A stretch of 22,174 nucleotides of DNA from a virus. The position numbers and the translations under genes were made by a program. The stretch's first letter is position 1, and every line of letters begins with the position of its first letter. Shown piece by piece: positions 1 through 6,562 of the stretch. The stretch spans positions 1 through 22,174 of the IMG/VR virus record IMGVR_UViG_3300037119_003408. One strand, given 5' to 3'. Under the pieces are notes generated by a model. That model was given only the letters and a program-made list of their open reading frames with translations. It did not search any database and was not told the origin of the DNA.

Positions 1-2
1 GA

Positions 3-1583
3 GAAGAAAGAGCCCGTGTCTTCGTCGCAAATACCCCCGCGAATGCCCCGACCCCAGCAGTCCCCGCCGATGCCGGCGCGTTCACCCCGGGTCCCGACGA
101 TCTCGCCTGGGATCGCGCCGACTGGCTCGACGGGTGCCGCGAAGTGCCCGATTCCGCGACCTGGCCGCGCCTCATGACGCTCCCCCACCCCGCCGCAGTG
201 GGCAGTTACGGCGCCGAGGCGATCGCGTGGTCCGAGAAGCGCCTCGGCAAGTCGTTGCGATGGTGGCAGCGCCTCGTGTTCCTGCGGACGCTCGAGTACG
301 GCGACCTCGGACTGGTGTTTCCGTTCGCCTTGTGGAGCCTCAGCCGCCAGCTCGGCAAGTCGTGGGCGCTGCGCGAGCTGATGCTGTGGCGCATCCACCA
401 GTCCGAGCGCTTCGGCGAGCCGCAGTTGGTGCTCCACACCGCCAAGGACCTGCCGGTGGCGAAGGAGGTCCAGCGCAGCGCCCGAGCGTGGGCACACCGC
501 CTCAAGGACGACGGCTACAGCGTCCGCGAGCAGAACGGCCAGGAGGAGATCGAGTCACCCGACGGCGGCCGCTGGATGATCCGGGGCCGCGGGTCCATCT
601 ACGGCTACTCGGCGAGCATGGCCGTCGTCGATGAGGCGTGGGGCGTCAGCCCCGAGGTGGTCGAGGACGGCCTCGAGCCCACGATGGCCGAGCGCGTCAG
701 CAGCCAGATCGTCCTCGTCTCCACCGCGCACCGCTTCGCGACCGGGCTGATGCAGTCGCGGCGCGCCACCGCCATCGAGCAGCTCCAGGACCCGCGCGAC
801 ACGCTGCTCCTGGAGTGGTCGGCCCCAGCCGGCGCGGACATCGACGACCGGGCCGCATGGCGCATGGCGTCACCGCACTGGTCCGACCGGCGCGAGCGCC
901 TGGTCGAGGCGCAGCACCGCCGTGCCGTCGCCGGCGCACCCAGCGTCGACCCCGACGAGCCGGATCCGCTGGCGAGCTTCCGTTCGCAGTGGCTCAACAT
1001 CTGGCCGCCGCGGATCGTGGCCTCCGACGGCCGCGGCCAGCCGCTCCTCGACGAGGGCGCGTGGGCCGGACTCGCCGACCTCGCCGCGCTGCCCAGCGGG
1101 CCGTTGGTCCTGGGCCTCGAAGATTGGTTCGGCCAAGGCGCCGCCGCTTGCGCGACCGGCCGTCTGAGCGATGGTCGCCTCTTCGTCTGGGGGAAGATCA
1201 CGAGCCGCCGCTCCGAGGCGGCTGCGTGGCTGACCAGCCTTGCCGAGGCACACGATGGCAGCACGCTCGTCTTCGGTGCCAGCCTCGAGAACGATCCTGA
1301 TGTCGCCGCGATCCCCGTCGATCAGCGCGAGAAGGCAGGCCAGTCCGATACTCGGGTCGCGCTGCCGTTGCTGCGCGAGCTCGTGGCGGCGAATCGTCTC
1401 GCGCACGACGGCGGCGCGGAGCTCGCCGGCCAGGTCGAGTCCTGCCGCGTGGTCGAGTCCCGCGCCGGCGGTCTCCAGGTCGCACCGGGCCCGCAGCGCA
1501 CCGACCTCCTGCGCGCCGCGGCGTGGGCGCTCGCCGTCCTCGCGCGGCTGCCCGTCCCGGAGGAAGAGCCCGCGATCTTCTGA
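3..1583 (+). CDS. terL: Terminase large subunit (5' end uncertain/partial)
   Basis: ATP-driven DNA packaging motor with a nuclease half. Numbering from the GTG at 144, the ATPase half shows a Walker A-like SRQLGKS at residues 67-73 and a Walker B stretch MAVVDEAW at 159-166; the C-terminal half contains an RNase H-like strand beginning LVLGLEDW, expected to carry a metal-binding acid. Length (479 aa from GTG 144) matches phage TerL proteins. The frame stays open back to base 3, and third positions are almost all G/C from about base 45, so coding probably extends upstream of 144, but no in-frame start is present there. A GTG at 16 lies in another frame with a purine-rich stretch before it; one extra C in the C5 run at 34-38 would connect it. 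Followed by a short gap, then the 71-aa gene and portal. Family assignment is firm; the exact start is not. Confidence 0.93.
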   Translation, partial: EERARVFVANTPANAPTPAVPADAGAFTPGPDDLAWDRADWLDGCREVPDSATWPRLMTLPHPAAVGSYGAEAIAWSEKRLGKSLRWWQRLVFLRTLEYGDLGLVFPFALWSLSRQLGKSWALRELMLWRIHQSERFGEPQLVLHTAKDLPVAKEVQRSARAWAHRLKDDGYSVREQNGQEEIESPDGGRWMIRGRGSIYGYSASMAVVDEAWGVSPEVVEDGLEPTMAERVSSQIVLVSTAHRFATGLMQSRRATAIEQLQDPRDTLLLEWSAPAGADIDDRAAWRMASPHWSDRRERLVEAQHRRAVAGAPSVDPDEPDPLASFRSQWLNIWPPRIVASDGRGQPLLDEGAWAGLADLAALPSGPLVLGLEDWFGQGAAACATGRLSDGRLFVWGKITSRRSEAAAWLTSLAEAHDGSTLVFGASLENDPDVAAIPVDQREKAGQSDTRVALPLLRELVAANRLAHDGGAELAGQVESCRVVESRAGGLQVAPGPQRTDLLRAAAWALAVLARLPVPEEEPAIF

Positions 1584-1588
1584 CGCGG

Positions 1589-1605
1589 GTATGCAAGCTG
1601 CATAC
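1589..1605. repeat. Perfect inverted repeat gtatgca-agc-tgcatac
   Basis: Seven-base arms (1589-1595 and 1599-1605) flank a 3-base centre, just after the TerL stop and before the small gene at 1651. A third copy of the core tgcata follows at 1612-1617. The arrangement resembles an operator or a small RNA hairpin in the terL-portal gap. It has no T-tract, so a terminator is less likely. Function is inference only. Confidence 0.5.
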
Positions 1606-1650
1606 GCAGAGTGCATAGTTCGCGCGTACCGTCAGCAACGAGGTGGGGCG

Positions 1651-1866
1651 ATGGCGCGCAACGCACTAGGTCAGTTCACCAGCCGCGCGGCGCCGCGGAT
1701 CAGCATCCGGGGTCGCAGCGTTCCGGCGACGGCGGTGGCCGCGCGGCGCATCGCGCGGTTCGAGCCGATCACGGGCGTCGAGGTCGACGGCGTCGTGTCG
1801 GGCGAGCCGATCGTGTTCAAGCCGGAAGTCGAACCGCAGACGGCGTCGAAGTCGTCCAAGTCCTGA
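1651..1866 (+). CDS. Small hypothetical phage protein between TerL and portal
   Basis: A 71-residue basic protein beginning MARNALGQFTSRAAP. The opening 'M-A-R-x-A-x-G-Q/R-F' pattern is common in short phage proteins encoded beside terminase and portal genes, but I do not know a function for it. The start at ATG 1651 is chosen because it has a GAGGTGGGG-type ribosome site about 5 bases upstream; an in-frame ATG at 1591 would add 20 residues but lies inside an inverted repeat and lacks a ribosome site. The N-terminal half is Arg-rich and the C-terminal half acidic/Ser/Lys-rich. It ends 4 bases before the portal GTG, so the two are probably translationally coupled. No domain is visible; a small head-assembly or nucleic-acid-binding accessory role would be a guess. 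Confidence 0.65.
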   Translation: MARNALGQFTSRAAPRISIRGRSVPATAVAARRIARFEPITGVEVDGVVSGEPIVFKPEVEPQTASKSSKS

Positions 1867-1870
1867 GTCG

Positions 1871-3109
1871 GTGGGGTTCCTCACCGACATCCGGCAGGCA
1901 CTCGAGACACGCCGGATCAGCTCCACGATCCTGACGGCCACGGGCCCGGTCCGGGACGTCCTCCACAACTACCCCGACGGCTGGGAAGTCGAGCAGCCCT
2001 GGTTGTGGCGCACGCCGCAGGGCATCAACGGCCCGTTCACGATCGGCAACCCGATCCCGGGCTCGTTCGAGGGCTCGAACCTCGCCAGCATCCCGGCCGT
2101 GGCGCGCTGCACGGCGATCATCGTGGACTCCCTCGCGGGCATGCCCTGGAAGGTCTACCGCGGCCGCGAGCAGCTCGCGACGCCCGACTGGATCGCCGAC
2201 CCCCAGGCGCTGCGCCTCGACGGCCGGGTCCTCGACCCCGCGGCGGTGCCCGACGTGCGCTTGTCGCACGTCGACTTCTGGTCGAATTGGTTGACCGACG
2301 CGCTCTGGTGGGGCGACGGGCTGGTCCTTGCGAGTAACCGCGACAGCGCGGGCGCGCCGAAGCCGCCGATGTGGCTGATCCACCCCTTTGACTGGCAGTT
2401 CCGCAACGGCGCGTACTTCGTCGGCGAGCGGATGCTCCCGGCGACGGATGTCATCCACCTGCGCGGGCCCGGGCCCATCACCGACGGCCGCGGCATGGGT
2501 GCGTTCCAGCGCTTCGCGGCCGAGCTCGGCTACACGCTCACGATCAAGGACTACGCGCACTCGGTGTACTTCGCGGGCGTTCCGTCGGGCTACCTCAAGG
2601 TCAACAAGGACGGGCTCACCCAGGAGAAGGCCGACGAGCTGTCGTCCAAGTGGGACGCCAAGCACGGCAACGGCAACCGCCGGGTCGCCGTGCTCAACGC
2701 GACCACCGACTTCCAGCCGCTGACCTGGTCGCCGGTCGACGCGGCACTCAAGGAGGCGGCGCAGGCCAACCTCAACGAAATCAGCAACGCCTTCGGGGTT
2801 CCCGGGTACTTCATCGGAGCCTCAGACCCGTCGAACACCTACGCCAACCTCGAGACCCGGCGCCAGGACCTCGTGATGTTCACGCTGCTGCCCTGGACGA
2901 GCCGCATCGAGGCCGTGCTCGACGCGCAGTTCCCGCGTGGGGTCGAGCTCAAGGTCACCGTCGACGCCCTGCTGCGCGGGACGACCAAGGACCGCTACGA
3001 AGCGCACAAGCTCGCCATCGAGGCGGGCTGGAAACTGCCCGAGGAGGTCCGCGCCACCGAGGACCTGCCACCGATCGAGACTGTTCCGACTCCCGAGGTG
3101 ACGGCATGA
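1871..3109 (+). CDS. Portal protein, HK97 family
   Basis: Forms the dodecameric ring at the capsid vertex through which TerL pumps DNA and to which the connector attaches. The 412-aa length and sequence pattern fit the HK97-type portal family: an N-terminal segment with SIPAVARCTAIIVDSLAGMP, a central clip/stem region (LTDALWWGDGLVLASN; ATDVIHLRGPGP), and the family-typical C-terminal half with LNEISNAFGVPGYFIG and an asparagine-rich NTYANLETRRQDL stretch before the crown. The GTG start at 1871 follows the previous stop by 4 bases. The stop overlaps the protease start as ATGA (3106-3109), a sign of translational coupling. Neighbours TerL and protease are in the canonical order. Confident call. 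Confidence 0.95.
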   Translation: MGFLTDIRQALETRRISSTILTATGPVRDVLHNYPDGWEVEQPWLWRTPQGINGPFTIGNPIPGSFEGSNLASIPAVARCTAIIVDSLAGMPWKVYRGREQLATPDWIADPQALRLDGRVLDPAAVPDVRLSHVDFWSNWLTDALWWGDGLVLASNRDSAGAPKPPMWLIHPFDWQFRNGAYFVGERMLPATDVIHLRGPGPITDGRGMGAFQRFAAELGYTLTIKDYAHSVYFAGVPSGYLKVNKDGLTQEKADELSSKWDAKHGNGNRRVAVLNATTDFQPLTWSPVDAALKEAAQANLNEISNAFGVPGYFIGASDPSNTYANLETRRQDLVMFTLLPWTSRIEAVLDAQFPRGVELKVTVDALLRGTTKDRYEAHKLAIEAGWKLPEEVRATEDLPPIETVPTPEVTA

Positions 3110-3696
3110 CCGAGACGACCGCGCTCAAGGCGACATTCCCGATCGAGTGGCGCGAGCTCAACGCCGACAACAGGATCGTCGGGGGAATCGCGATCCCGTG
3201 GGCCCCCGAGACGAGCTACGTCGCGGGCACTCCGGGCGGCGAGCGATTCATGCCGGGCTCGTTGAACCGGTCCGTCAGTGCGAAGGGGACCCGCCTGAAG
3301 CTGTTCAGGAGTCACGACCACACGACCGCCATCGGAAGGCCGGTCAAGATCGACGCGCGCCATCCGGACGGCCTGTACACCGAGTGGCAGATCGCGAAGA
3401 CGCCCGCCGGCGATGCTGCGCTGACCGAGATCACCGAGGGCATGCTCGACTCGTTCTCGATCGGCTTCCGTGCGATCAAGTCGCGGCGCGGCGAAGACGG
3501 CGCCCGCGAGATCCAGGAGGCCGAGATCCACGAAGTGAGCATCCTGCCGCTCGGGGCGTACGACTCCGCCCGAGTGTTGGAGGTCAGGGCGCCCAGCCTC
3601 CGAGCCGCGGACCTCACCGCGTGGCTCGCAGCGCACCCGGTCCCGGACGTCAACCGGACGCCGCTGCCCGACCTGTACCAGTACCGCCGGCGCTAG
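3106..3696 (+). CDS. Prohead protease, HK97 type (S78/U35)
   Basis: Serine protease that cleaves the capsid delta domain and itself during prohead maturation. The 196-aa protein shows the family layout: an N-terminal strand region with VGGIAIPWAPE, the catalytic His in LFRSHDHTT (H70), and the catalytic Ser in DSFSIGFRA (S118, with S116 adjacent), followed by EIHEVSILPLGAYDSA, which carries the conserved acidic/beta segment after the active Ser. The start overlaps the portal stop (ATGA). The stop (TAG at 3694-3696) overlaps the stop of the convergent HNH gene within a CTAG. In most HK97-like phages the capsid gene follows directly; here a leftward cassette of about 1.2 kb intervenes. Substrate is inferred to be the capsid protein at 5065. 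Confidence 0.94.
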   Translation: MTETTALKATFPIEWRELNADNRIVGGIAIPWAPETSYVAGTPGGERFMPGSLNRSVSAKGTRLKLFRSHDHTTAIGRPVKIDARHPDGLYTEWQIAKTPAGDAALTEITEGMLDSFSIGFRAIKSRRGEDGAREIQEAEIHEVSILPLGAYDSARVLEVRAPSLRAADLTAWLAAHPVPDVNRTPLPDLYQYRRR

Positions 3697-4427
3697 GCGG
3701 TCCTTGCAGGTCGCCCAAAACGGAACTCGACGAGCAGCCGAGGGCCCTTGCTCTGGTTGTGGTACTGGCAGAGGTAGTCGAGATTCCCGATCGCGTACCG
3801 GCCCTTGCGTGATACGGGCTGGCGATGGTCGAGGTGCTCGGCGGGCCCCTCACAGCCCGACATCGCGCAGCGTCCGCCCTGACGGACCTTCAACCGATGG
3901 AGATCACGATTGGTGACGCTGTAGGTTCCGTTGGCGAGCTGGAATGCGCGCCGACGGTGCGCCCAGCGCCGCTTCTGCGCTCGGTAGTGTTCGGGGTTCG
4001 TCTCTAGGACCTGGTTCAGGCGTGCACGTTCGCGGGCGATGATCGCCTCTCGGTGCGCCGCGCGGTACTTTCGCTGACGGTTTCGCACACGCTCCGCGTA
4101 TTCGGGATCGGTCGCGAGTCGCAGACGCTCACGTTCGTTGCGCGCCTCTCGATTCACCTCACGGCTGACACGCGCCTTGGCCCGCTCGCCTTCCGGATCG
4201 GTCAGCATCCGCCGGCGATAGTTCCTGCGCTGCGTCTCACGATGACGCTCGGGATTGGCCTGTATCCATGCTCGGGATTCAGCACGGTGAGGCTCAGGAT
4301 TCGCTGCACGTCGCTGCCGCCGAGCGATCGAACGGCATTGTCGGCAAGAACCACCCTGCCGCGCATCGGGCACGGTCAGGTCATGGAAACCCTTGTAGCA
4401 AAGGCCGTCAGGGCGAGGAGCGGGCAT
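3693..4427 (-). CDS. HNH endonuclease with long basic helical region
   Basis: A 244-residue leftward protein with a C-terminal HNH nuclease domain: two Cys at 187 and 192, the His/Asp-His motif HLDH (198-201), a central Asn in AIGNLDYL (215), and the last Cys/His/Asn cluster CQYHNQSKG (220-228). This beta-beta-alpha-metal fold nicks or cuts DNA. The N-terminus has CYKGFH...SCRQC, probably a small zinc-binding knuckle, and residues about 35-170 are Arg/Glu-rich, repetitive (ANPEPHRAES, ANPERHRETQ, TDPEYAERVR, TNPEHYRAQK) and probably helical; these look like repeated NPExxR units that may contact DNA. It ends nose-to-nose with the prohead protease. Position between protease and capsid and opposite strand suggest a homing-type or mobile endonuclease rather than a packaging factor. 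Its start overlaps the stop of the HTH gene (TGATG). Confidence 0.9.
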   Translation of the reverse strand: MPAPRPDGLCYKGFHDLTVPDARQGGSCRQCRSIARRQRRAANPEPHRAESRAWIQANPERHRETQRRNYRRRMLTDPEGERAKARVSREVNREARNERERLRLATDPEYAERVRNRQRKYRAAHREAIIARERARLNQVLETNPEHYRAQKRRWAHRRRAFQLANGTYSVTNRDLHRLKVRQGGRCAMSGCEGPAEHLDHRQPVSRKGRYAIGNLDYLCQYHNQSKGPRLLVEFRFGRPARTA

Positions 4428-4585
4428 CAGCCGCGCCTGGACTCCGCGCGATAGCGCTCAACCTCGCGGGGCGTGACGTGCCAGTCGCGGCCGATCTTGC
4501 GGGCCTTGAGCCGGCCGTTGGCGATCTGCTGACGCAGGGTCGCGGGGTCGAGGCCGAGGAGCGCGGCGGCTTCGATGAGGGTCAC
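4427..4585 (-). CDS. Small excisionase/MerR-like helix-turn-helix protein
   Basis: Start GTG at 4585 is preferred over a longer reading from 4627 because it forms a GTGA overlap with the stop of the upstream leftward gene. The resulting 52-aa protein is a compact HTH: TLIEAAALLGLDPATLRQQI is a helix-turn-helix of the excisionase/MerR type, followed by the wing NGRLKARKIGRDWHVTPREV and a basic tail. Such proteins bind DNA as recombination directionality factors or small regulators. No integrase is visible here, so a regulator of the cassette, or of the neighbouring promoter region at 4880-4935, is the more economical reading. Stop and downstream HNH start overlap by one base. The fold call is good; the role is inference. 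Confidence 0.82.
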   Translation of the reverse strand: MTLIEAAALLGLDPATLRQQIANGRLKARKIGRDWHVTPREVERYRAESRRG

Positions 4586-4851
4586 GAGACGGCCACGCGG
4601 CCGGCCTTCGTCTCCGTGCAGGTGCACGCCATCATGAGCAGTTGCAGGTCGTGCGGCTTGCAGAAGGCCATGTCGCAGAAGGCGTGGTGAGTGCCGCCCC
4701 GCTCGACGCCGCAGTCACCGCAGGGAAGGTTGCGCTCCTCCTCGGACAGCCAGTCGAACTCCTCCTCGCCCTGGGCGTAGACGTTGGGGGAGGGGCGGCA
4801 CGACCGGGGGCCGTAGGGTCGTCGGCAGCGTCGGCAGATGGATGGGGTCAT
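4582..4851 (-). CDS. Small Cys/His-rich putative zinc-binding protein
   Basis: First gene of the leftward cassette. ATG at 4851 is chosen over the in-frame ATG at 4884 because it has a GAGGA ribosome site about 8 bases upstream; this gives 89 residues. It opens with CRRCRRPYGPRSC, then an acidic middle (EEEFDWLSEEERNLPC), CGDCG, and the cluster HHAFCDMAFCKPHDLQLLMM followed by CTC. The latter resembles a recurrent phage/bacterial zinc-binding motif of the form H-x3-C-x4-C-x2-C/H-x3-Q-x6-C-x-C. Likely binds two zinc ions and may contact nucleic acid or protein; the function is unknown. The GTGA overlap with the next gene shows co-translation. Confidence 0.72.
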   Translation of the reverse strand: MTPSICRRCRRPYGPRSCRPSPNVYAQGEEEFDWLSEEERNLPCGDCGVERGGTHHAFCDMAFCKPHDLQLLMMACTCTETKAGRVAVS

Positions 4852-4882
4852 CGTGGTGTCCTCGCGTGGGGGTGACAACCAC

Positions 4883-4912
4883 ACTCTACCCGCGCGTAGA
4901 GACTAGGTGCAA
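4883..4912 (-). promoter_or_regulatory. Candidate leftward promoter of the HNH cassette
   Basis: Read on the minus strand, TTGCAC (4912-4907) and TAGAGT (4888-4883) are separated by 18 bases, placing a transcription start about 25 bases before the ATG at 4851. The -10 lies inside the inverted repeat 4884-4901, which would let a repressor cover it. This is a consensus match only. Confidence 0.45.
4884..4901. repeat. Inverted repeat ctctac-N6-gtagag, possible operator
   Basis: Perfect six-base arms (4884-4889 and 4896-4901) around a GC-rich hexamer, lying between the leftward cassette and the capsid gene and overlapping the candidate leftward -10. An operator for the cassette's own HTH protein is a reasonable guess. 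No T-run follows on either strand, so it is not an obvious terminator. Confidence 0.5.
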
Positions 4913-5064
4913 TAGGACGAATGGCGTAGTACAGTCGCGGACGTAGTCCGCTCGCCCGCCCCGCCCGGCACGGAAACACTCGGCTGCAGCCGACTCGCCC
5001 GAGCCCTCAGCACACGGAACCACCGGACCGGTGTGTCAACGTGTCTGACCGGAGGGTGAATCCA
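4902..5064 (+). promoter_or_regulatory. Capsid gene leader region
   Basis: About 160 bases without a gene. It holds a weak rightward promoter candidate, TACAGT at 4930-4935 with GTGCAA at 4907-4912 spaced by 17 bases, then a C-rich leader with the 12-base palindrome cggctgcagccg (4981-4992). A strong ribosome site GGAGG at 5051-5055 sits 9 bases before the GTG at 5065. Because the leftward cassette isolates the capsid gene from upstream rightward transcription, a promoter here would make sense; the sequence match is weak. Confidence 0.35.
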
Positions 5065-6228
5065 GTGCAGTTCTTGGACAGGCTCCTCGACGAGAGGACC
5101 TCAATCACAGGCGTGATGACCGGCCTGCGCGACCGCGCCGCGGCCGAAGAGCGTGACCCGACCGACCTCGAACGGTCCGAGATCACCCGCCTCCAGGAGC
5201 GCTGCGTCCAGATCGACGACCAGCTCCGCGAGTTCGATGCGCAGAACAAGTCGGCTCGCGCCTTCGCCGAGCTCCAGGCCAGCATCGAGGCCAACCGCGA
5301 GCGCGCCGACTCCCGCGTTGCCACGACCAGCGGCCCCGGCCGGGTCCAGGAGCAGCGCTCTGCCGGCCAGCTCGTCACCGAGTCGACGCAATGGCAGTCG
5401 TATCCCGGACGCGGCCAGATGCCCGCGGTCACGGTGCCCGACTTCCTCGTCCTCGAGCAGCGGGCCCTCATCACGACGGCCGCGCTGGGCATCCAGCCGT
5501 TCGTCTGGTCCAACGAGATCCACCAGCCGCCCATGCCGCTGCTCAACGTGGTCAACCACGTCAGCGTGTCCTCGGGCGTCGTGGAGTGGGTCGAGGTCGG
5601 CGCCGACCCCGTGGCCGCGGTGGTCGCGGAAGGCACGGCCAAGCCGGAAGCCACCCTTACGGTGACCCCCAAGACCGCGACCCTCGACACGATCGCGCAC
5701 TGGGTGCAGATCACCCGCCAGGCGCTCGCCGACGCGCCCTACATGCGCAGCCTCATCGAGGGCAAGCTCCGCAACGGCCTCGCCCGCAAGATCCAGGCCG
5801 ACCTCGTCACGCTGCTCAACGGCGCGACGCTCACCTCGGCGGTCGACGCCGACATGAGCAAGGCGATCCGCAAGGGCATCGGCGTCGTCGAGGCGAATGG
5901 CTACAACCCCAACGCCGTCCTGCTCAATCCGGCCGACTTCGCGGCCGTCGACATCAGCGTTGCGGTCGCGGGCGCGAAGGGCGCCGAGCGATCTGACAAG
6001 TTCTGGGGCCTGACCCCCGTCGCCGTCCCCGGACTGACCGCGGGCGTGGCGATCGTGGGCGACTTCAAGGAGGGCGTGACCCTCTTCGATAGGGGGGTCG
6101 CGGACGTCTTCGTGACCGACTCCCACGCTTCGTTCTTCGTGAGCAACATCCTCGTGATCCTCGCCGAGGGTCGCTACAAGTCGGCCATCACCGACCCGCT
6201 GGCGCTCGCCGAGACCGCGGCGGCCTGA
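5065..6228 (+). CDS. Major capsid protein, HK97 fold
   Basis: Main shell subunit. From GTG 5065 the protein has 387 residues, the usual size for HK97-type capsids made with a delta domain. Residues about 1-90 are charged and helical (FLDRLLDERTSI, RLQERCVQIDDQLREFDAQ), typical of the cleaved scaffolding delta domain; the remainder has family-like features: VPDFLVLEQRALITTAA, PLLNVVNHVSVSSGVVEWV, the ITRQALADAP helix start, RNGLARKIQADLVTLLNG, and the A-domain end with GLTPVAVPG, FDRGVADVFVTDSH and an ILAEGR strand. An in-frame GTG at 5041 would add 8 residues, but 5065 has GGAGG at a 9-base distance. Cleavage by the protease at 3106 is inferred. The stop is followed after one base by the next GTG. 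Confidence 0.95.
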   Translation: MQFLDRLLDERTSITGVMTGLRDRAAAEERDPTDLERSEITRLQERCVQIDDQLREFDAQNKSARAFAELQASIEANRERADSRVATTSGPGRVQEQRSAGQLVTESTQWQSYPGRGQMPAVTVPDFLVLEQRALITTAALGIQPFVWSNEIHQPPMPLLNVVNHVSVSSGVVEWVEVGADPVAAVVAEGTAKPEATLTVTPKTATLDTIAHWVQITRQALADAPYMRSLIEGKLRNGLARKIQADLVTLLNGATLTSAVDADMSKAIRKGIGVVEANGYNPNAVLLNPADFAAVDISVAVAGAKGAERSDKFWGLTPVAVPGLTAGVAIVGDFKEGVTLFDRGVADVFVTDSHASFFVSNILVILAEGRYKSAITDPLALAETAAA

Positions 6229-6229
6229 C

Positions 6230-6562
6230 GTGGCTGGTCACCCCGGCACGCTGCCCCTTCGCCTCTACCGGGGTGACTCCTACTCGTGGCAGGTCCGCGC
6301 CTGGTCGGACGCTGACCACACCCAGCCCGCGGACCTCACCGGCGTGACGGCAGCCGCCGCGATCGCGGGCGACATCGGCGGCGTGATCGCGATCGACTGC
6401 GCGGTCACGCTGCCCAACCTCATCGACCTCGACCTCGCCGCCGCGTCGTGGGACGGCGTCGTCAACCCCAGCCGCTGGGACCTCCAGCTCACCTACGCCG
6501 ACGGCCGCGTCTACACCATCCTCGCGGGCCCGGTGACCGTCCAGGACGACGTCACGCCGTGA
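6230..6562 (+). CDS. Small beta-rich virion accessory protein
   Basis: A 110-aa protein with the pattern [18 protein letters not shown] near the N-terminus, a central Leu-TG-V segment with alternating hydrophobics, and [18 protein letters not shown] followed by [10 protein letters not shown] at the end. This 'YRGD ... WDLQ ... DG..T...G.v.v..dvT' pattern recurs in small phage beta-sandwich proteins encoded next to collagen-like fibres, often described as fibre-associated or BppU N-terminal-like; I place it in that group by pattern, not by a search. It starts one base after the capsid stop and its own stop overlaps the collagen-like gene start (GTGA at 6559-6562), suggesting stoichiometric co-translation and a shared structure. 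It could anchor the fibre to the capsid or tail. Confidence 0.75.
   Translation: MAGHPGTLPLRLYRGDSYSWQVRAWSDADHTQPADLTGVTAAAAIAGDIGGVIAIDCAVTLPNLIDLDLAAASWDGVVNPSRWDLQLTYADGRVYTILAGPVTVQDDVTP

Noticed and set aside
16-177. Pro-rich 53-aa ORF from GTG 16 as an independent gene (possible small terminase)
   Set aside because: No DNA-binding domain is visible and it overlaps TerL coding sequence; better viewed as a possible TerL start affected by an indel.
1817-2665. 282-aa leftward open frame opposite the portal
   Set aside because: It mirrors the portal gene, has Arg/Val-rich composition typical of antisense of high-GC genes and shows no domain.
4053-4454. Rightward 133-aa frame opposite the first HNH gene
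   Set aside because: The leftward frame shows a complete HNH core with the expected Cys/His/Asn; this one has no motif.
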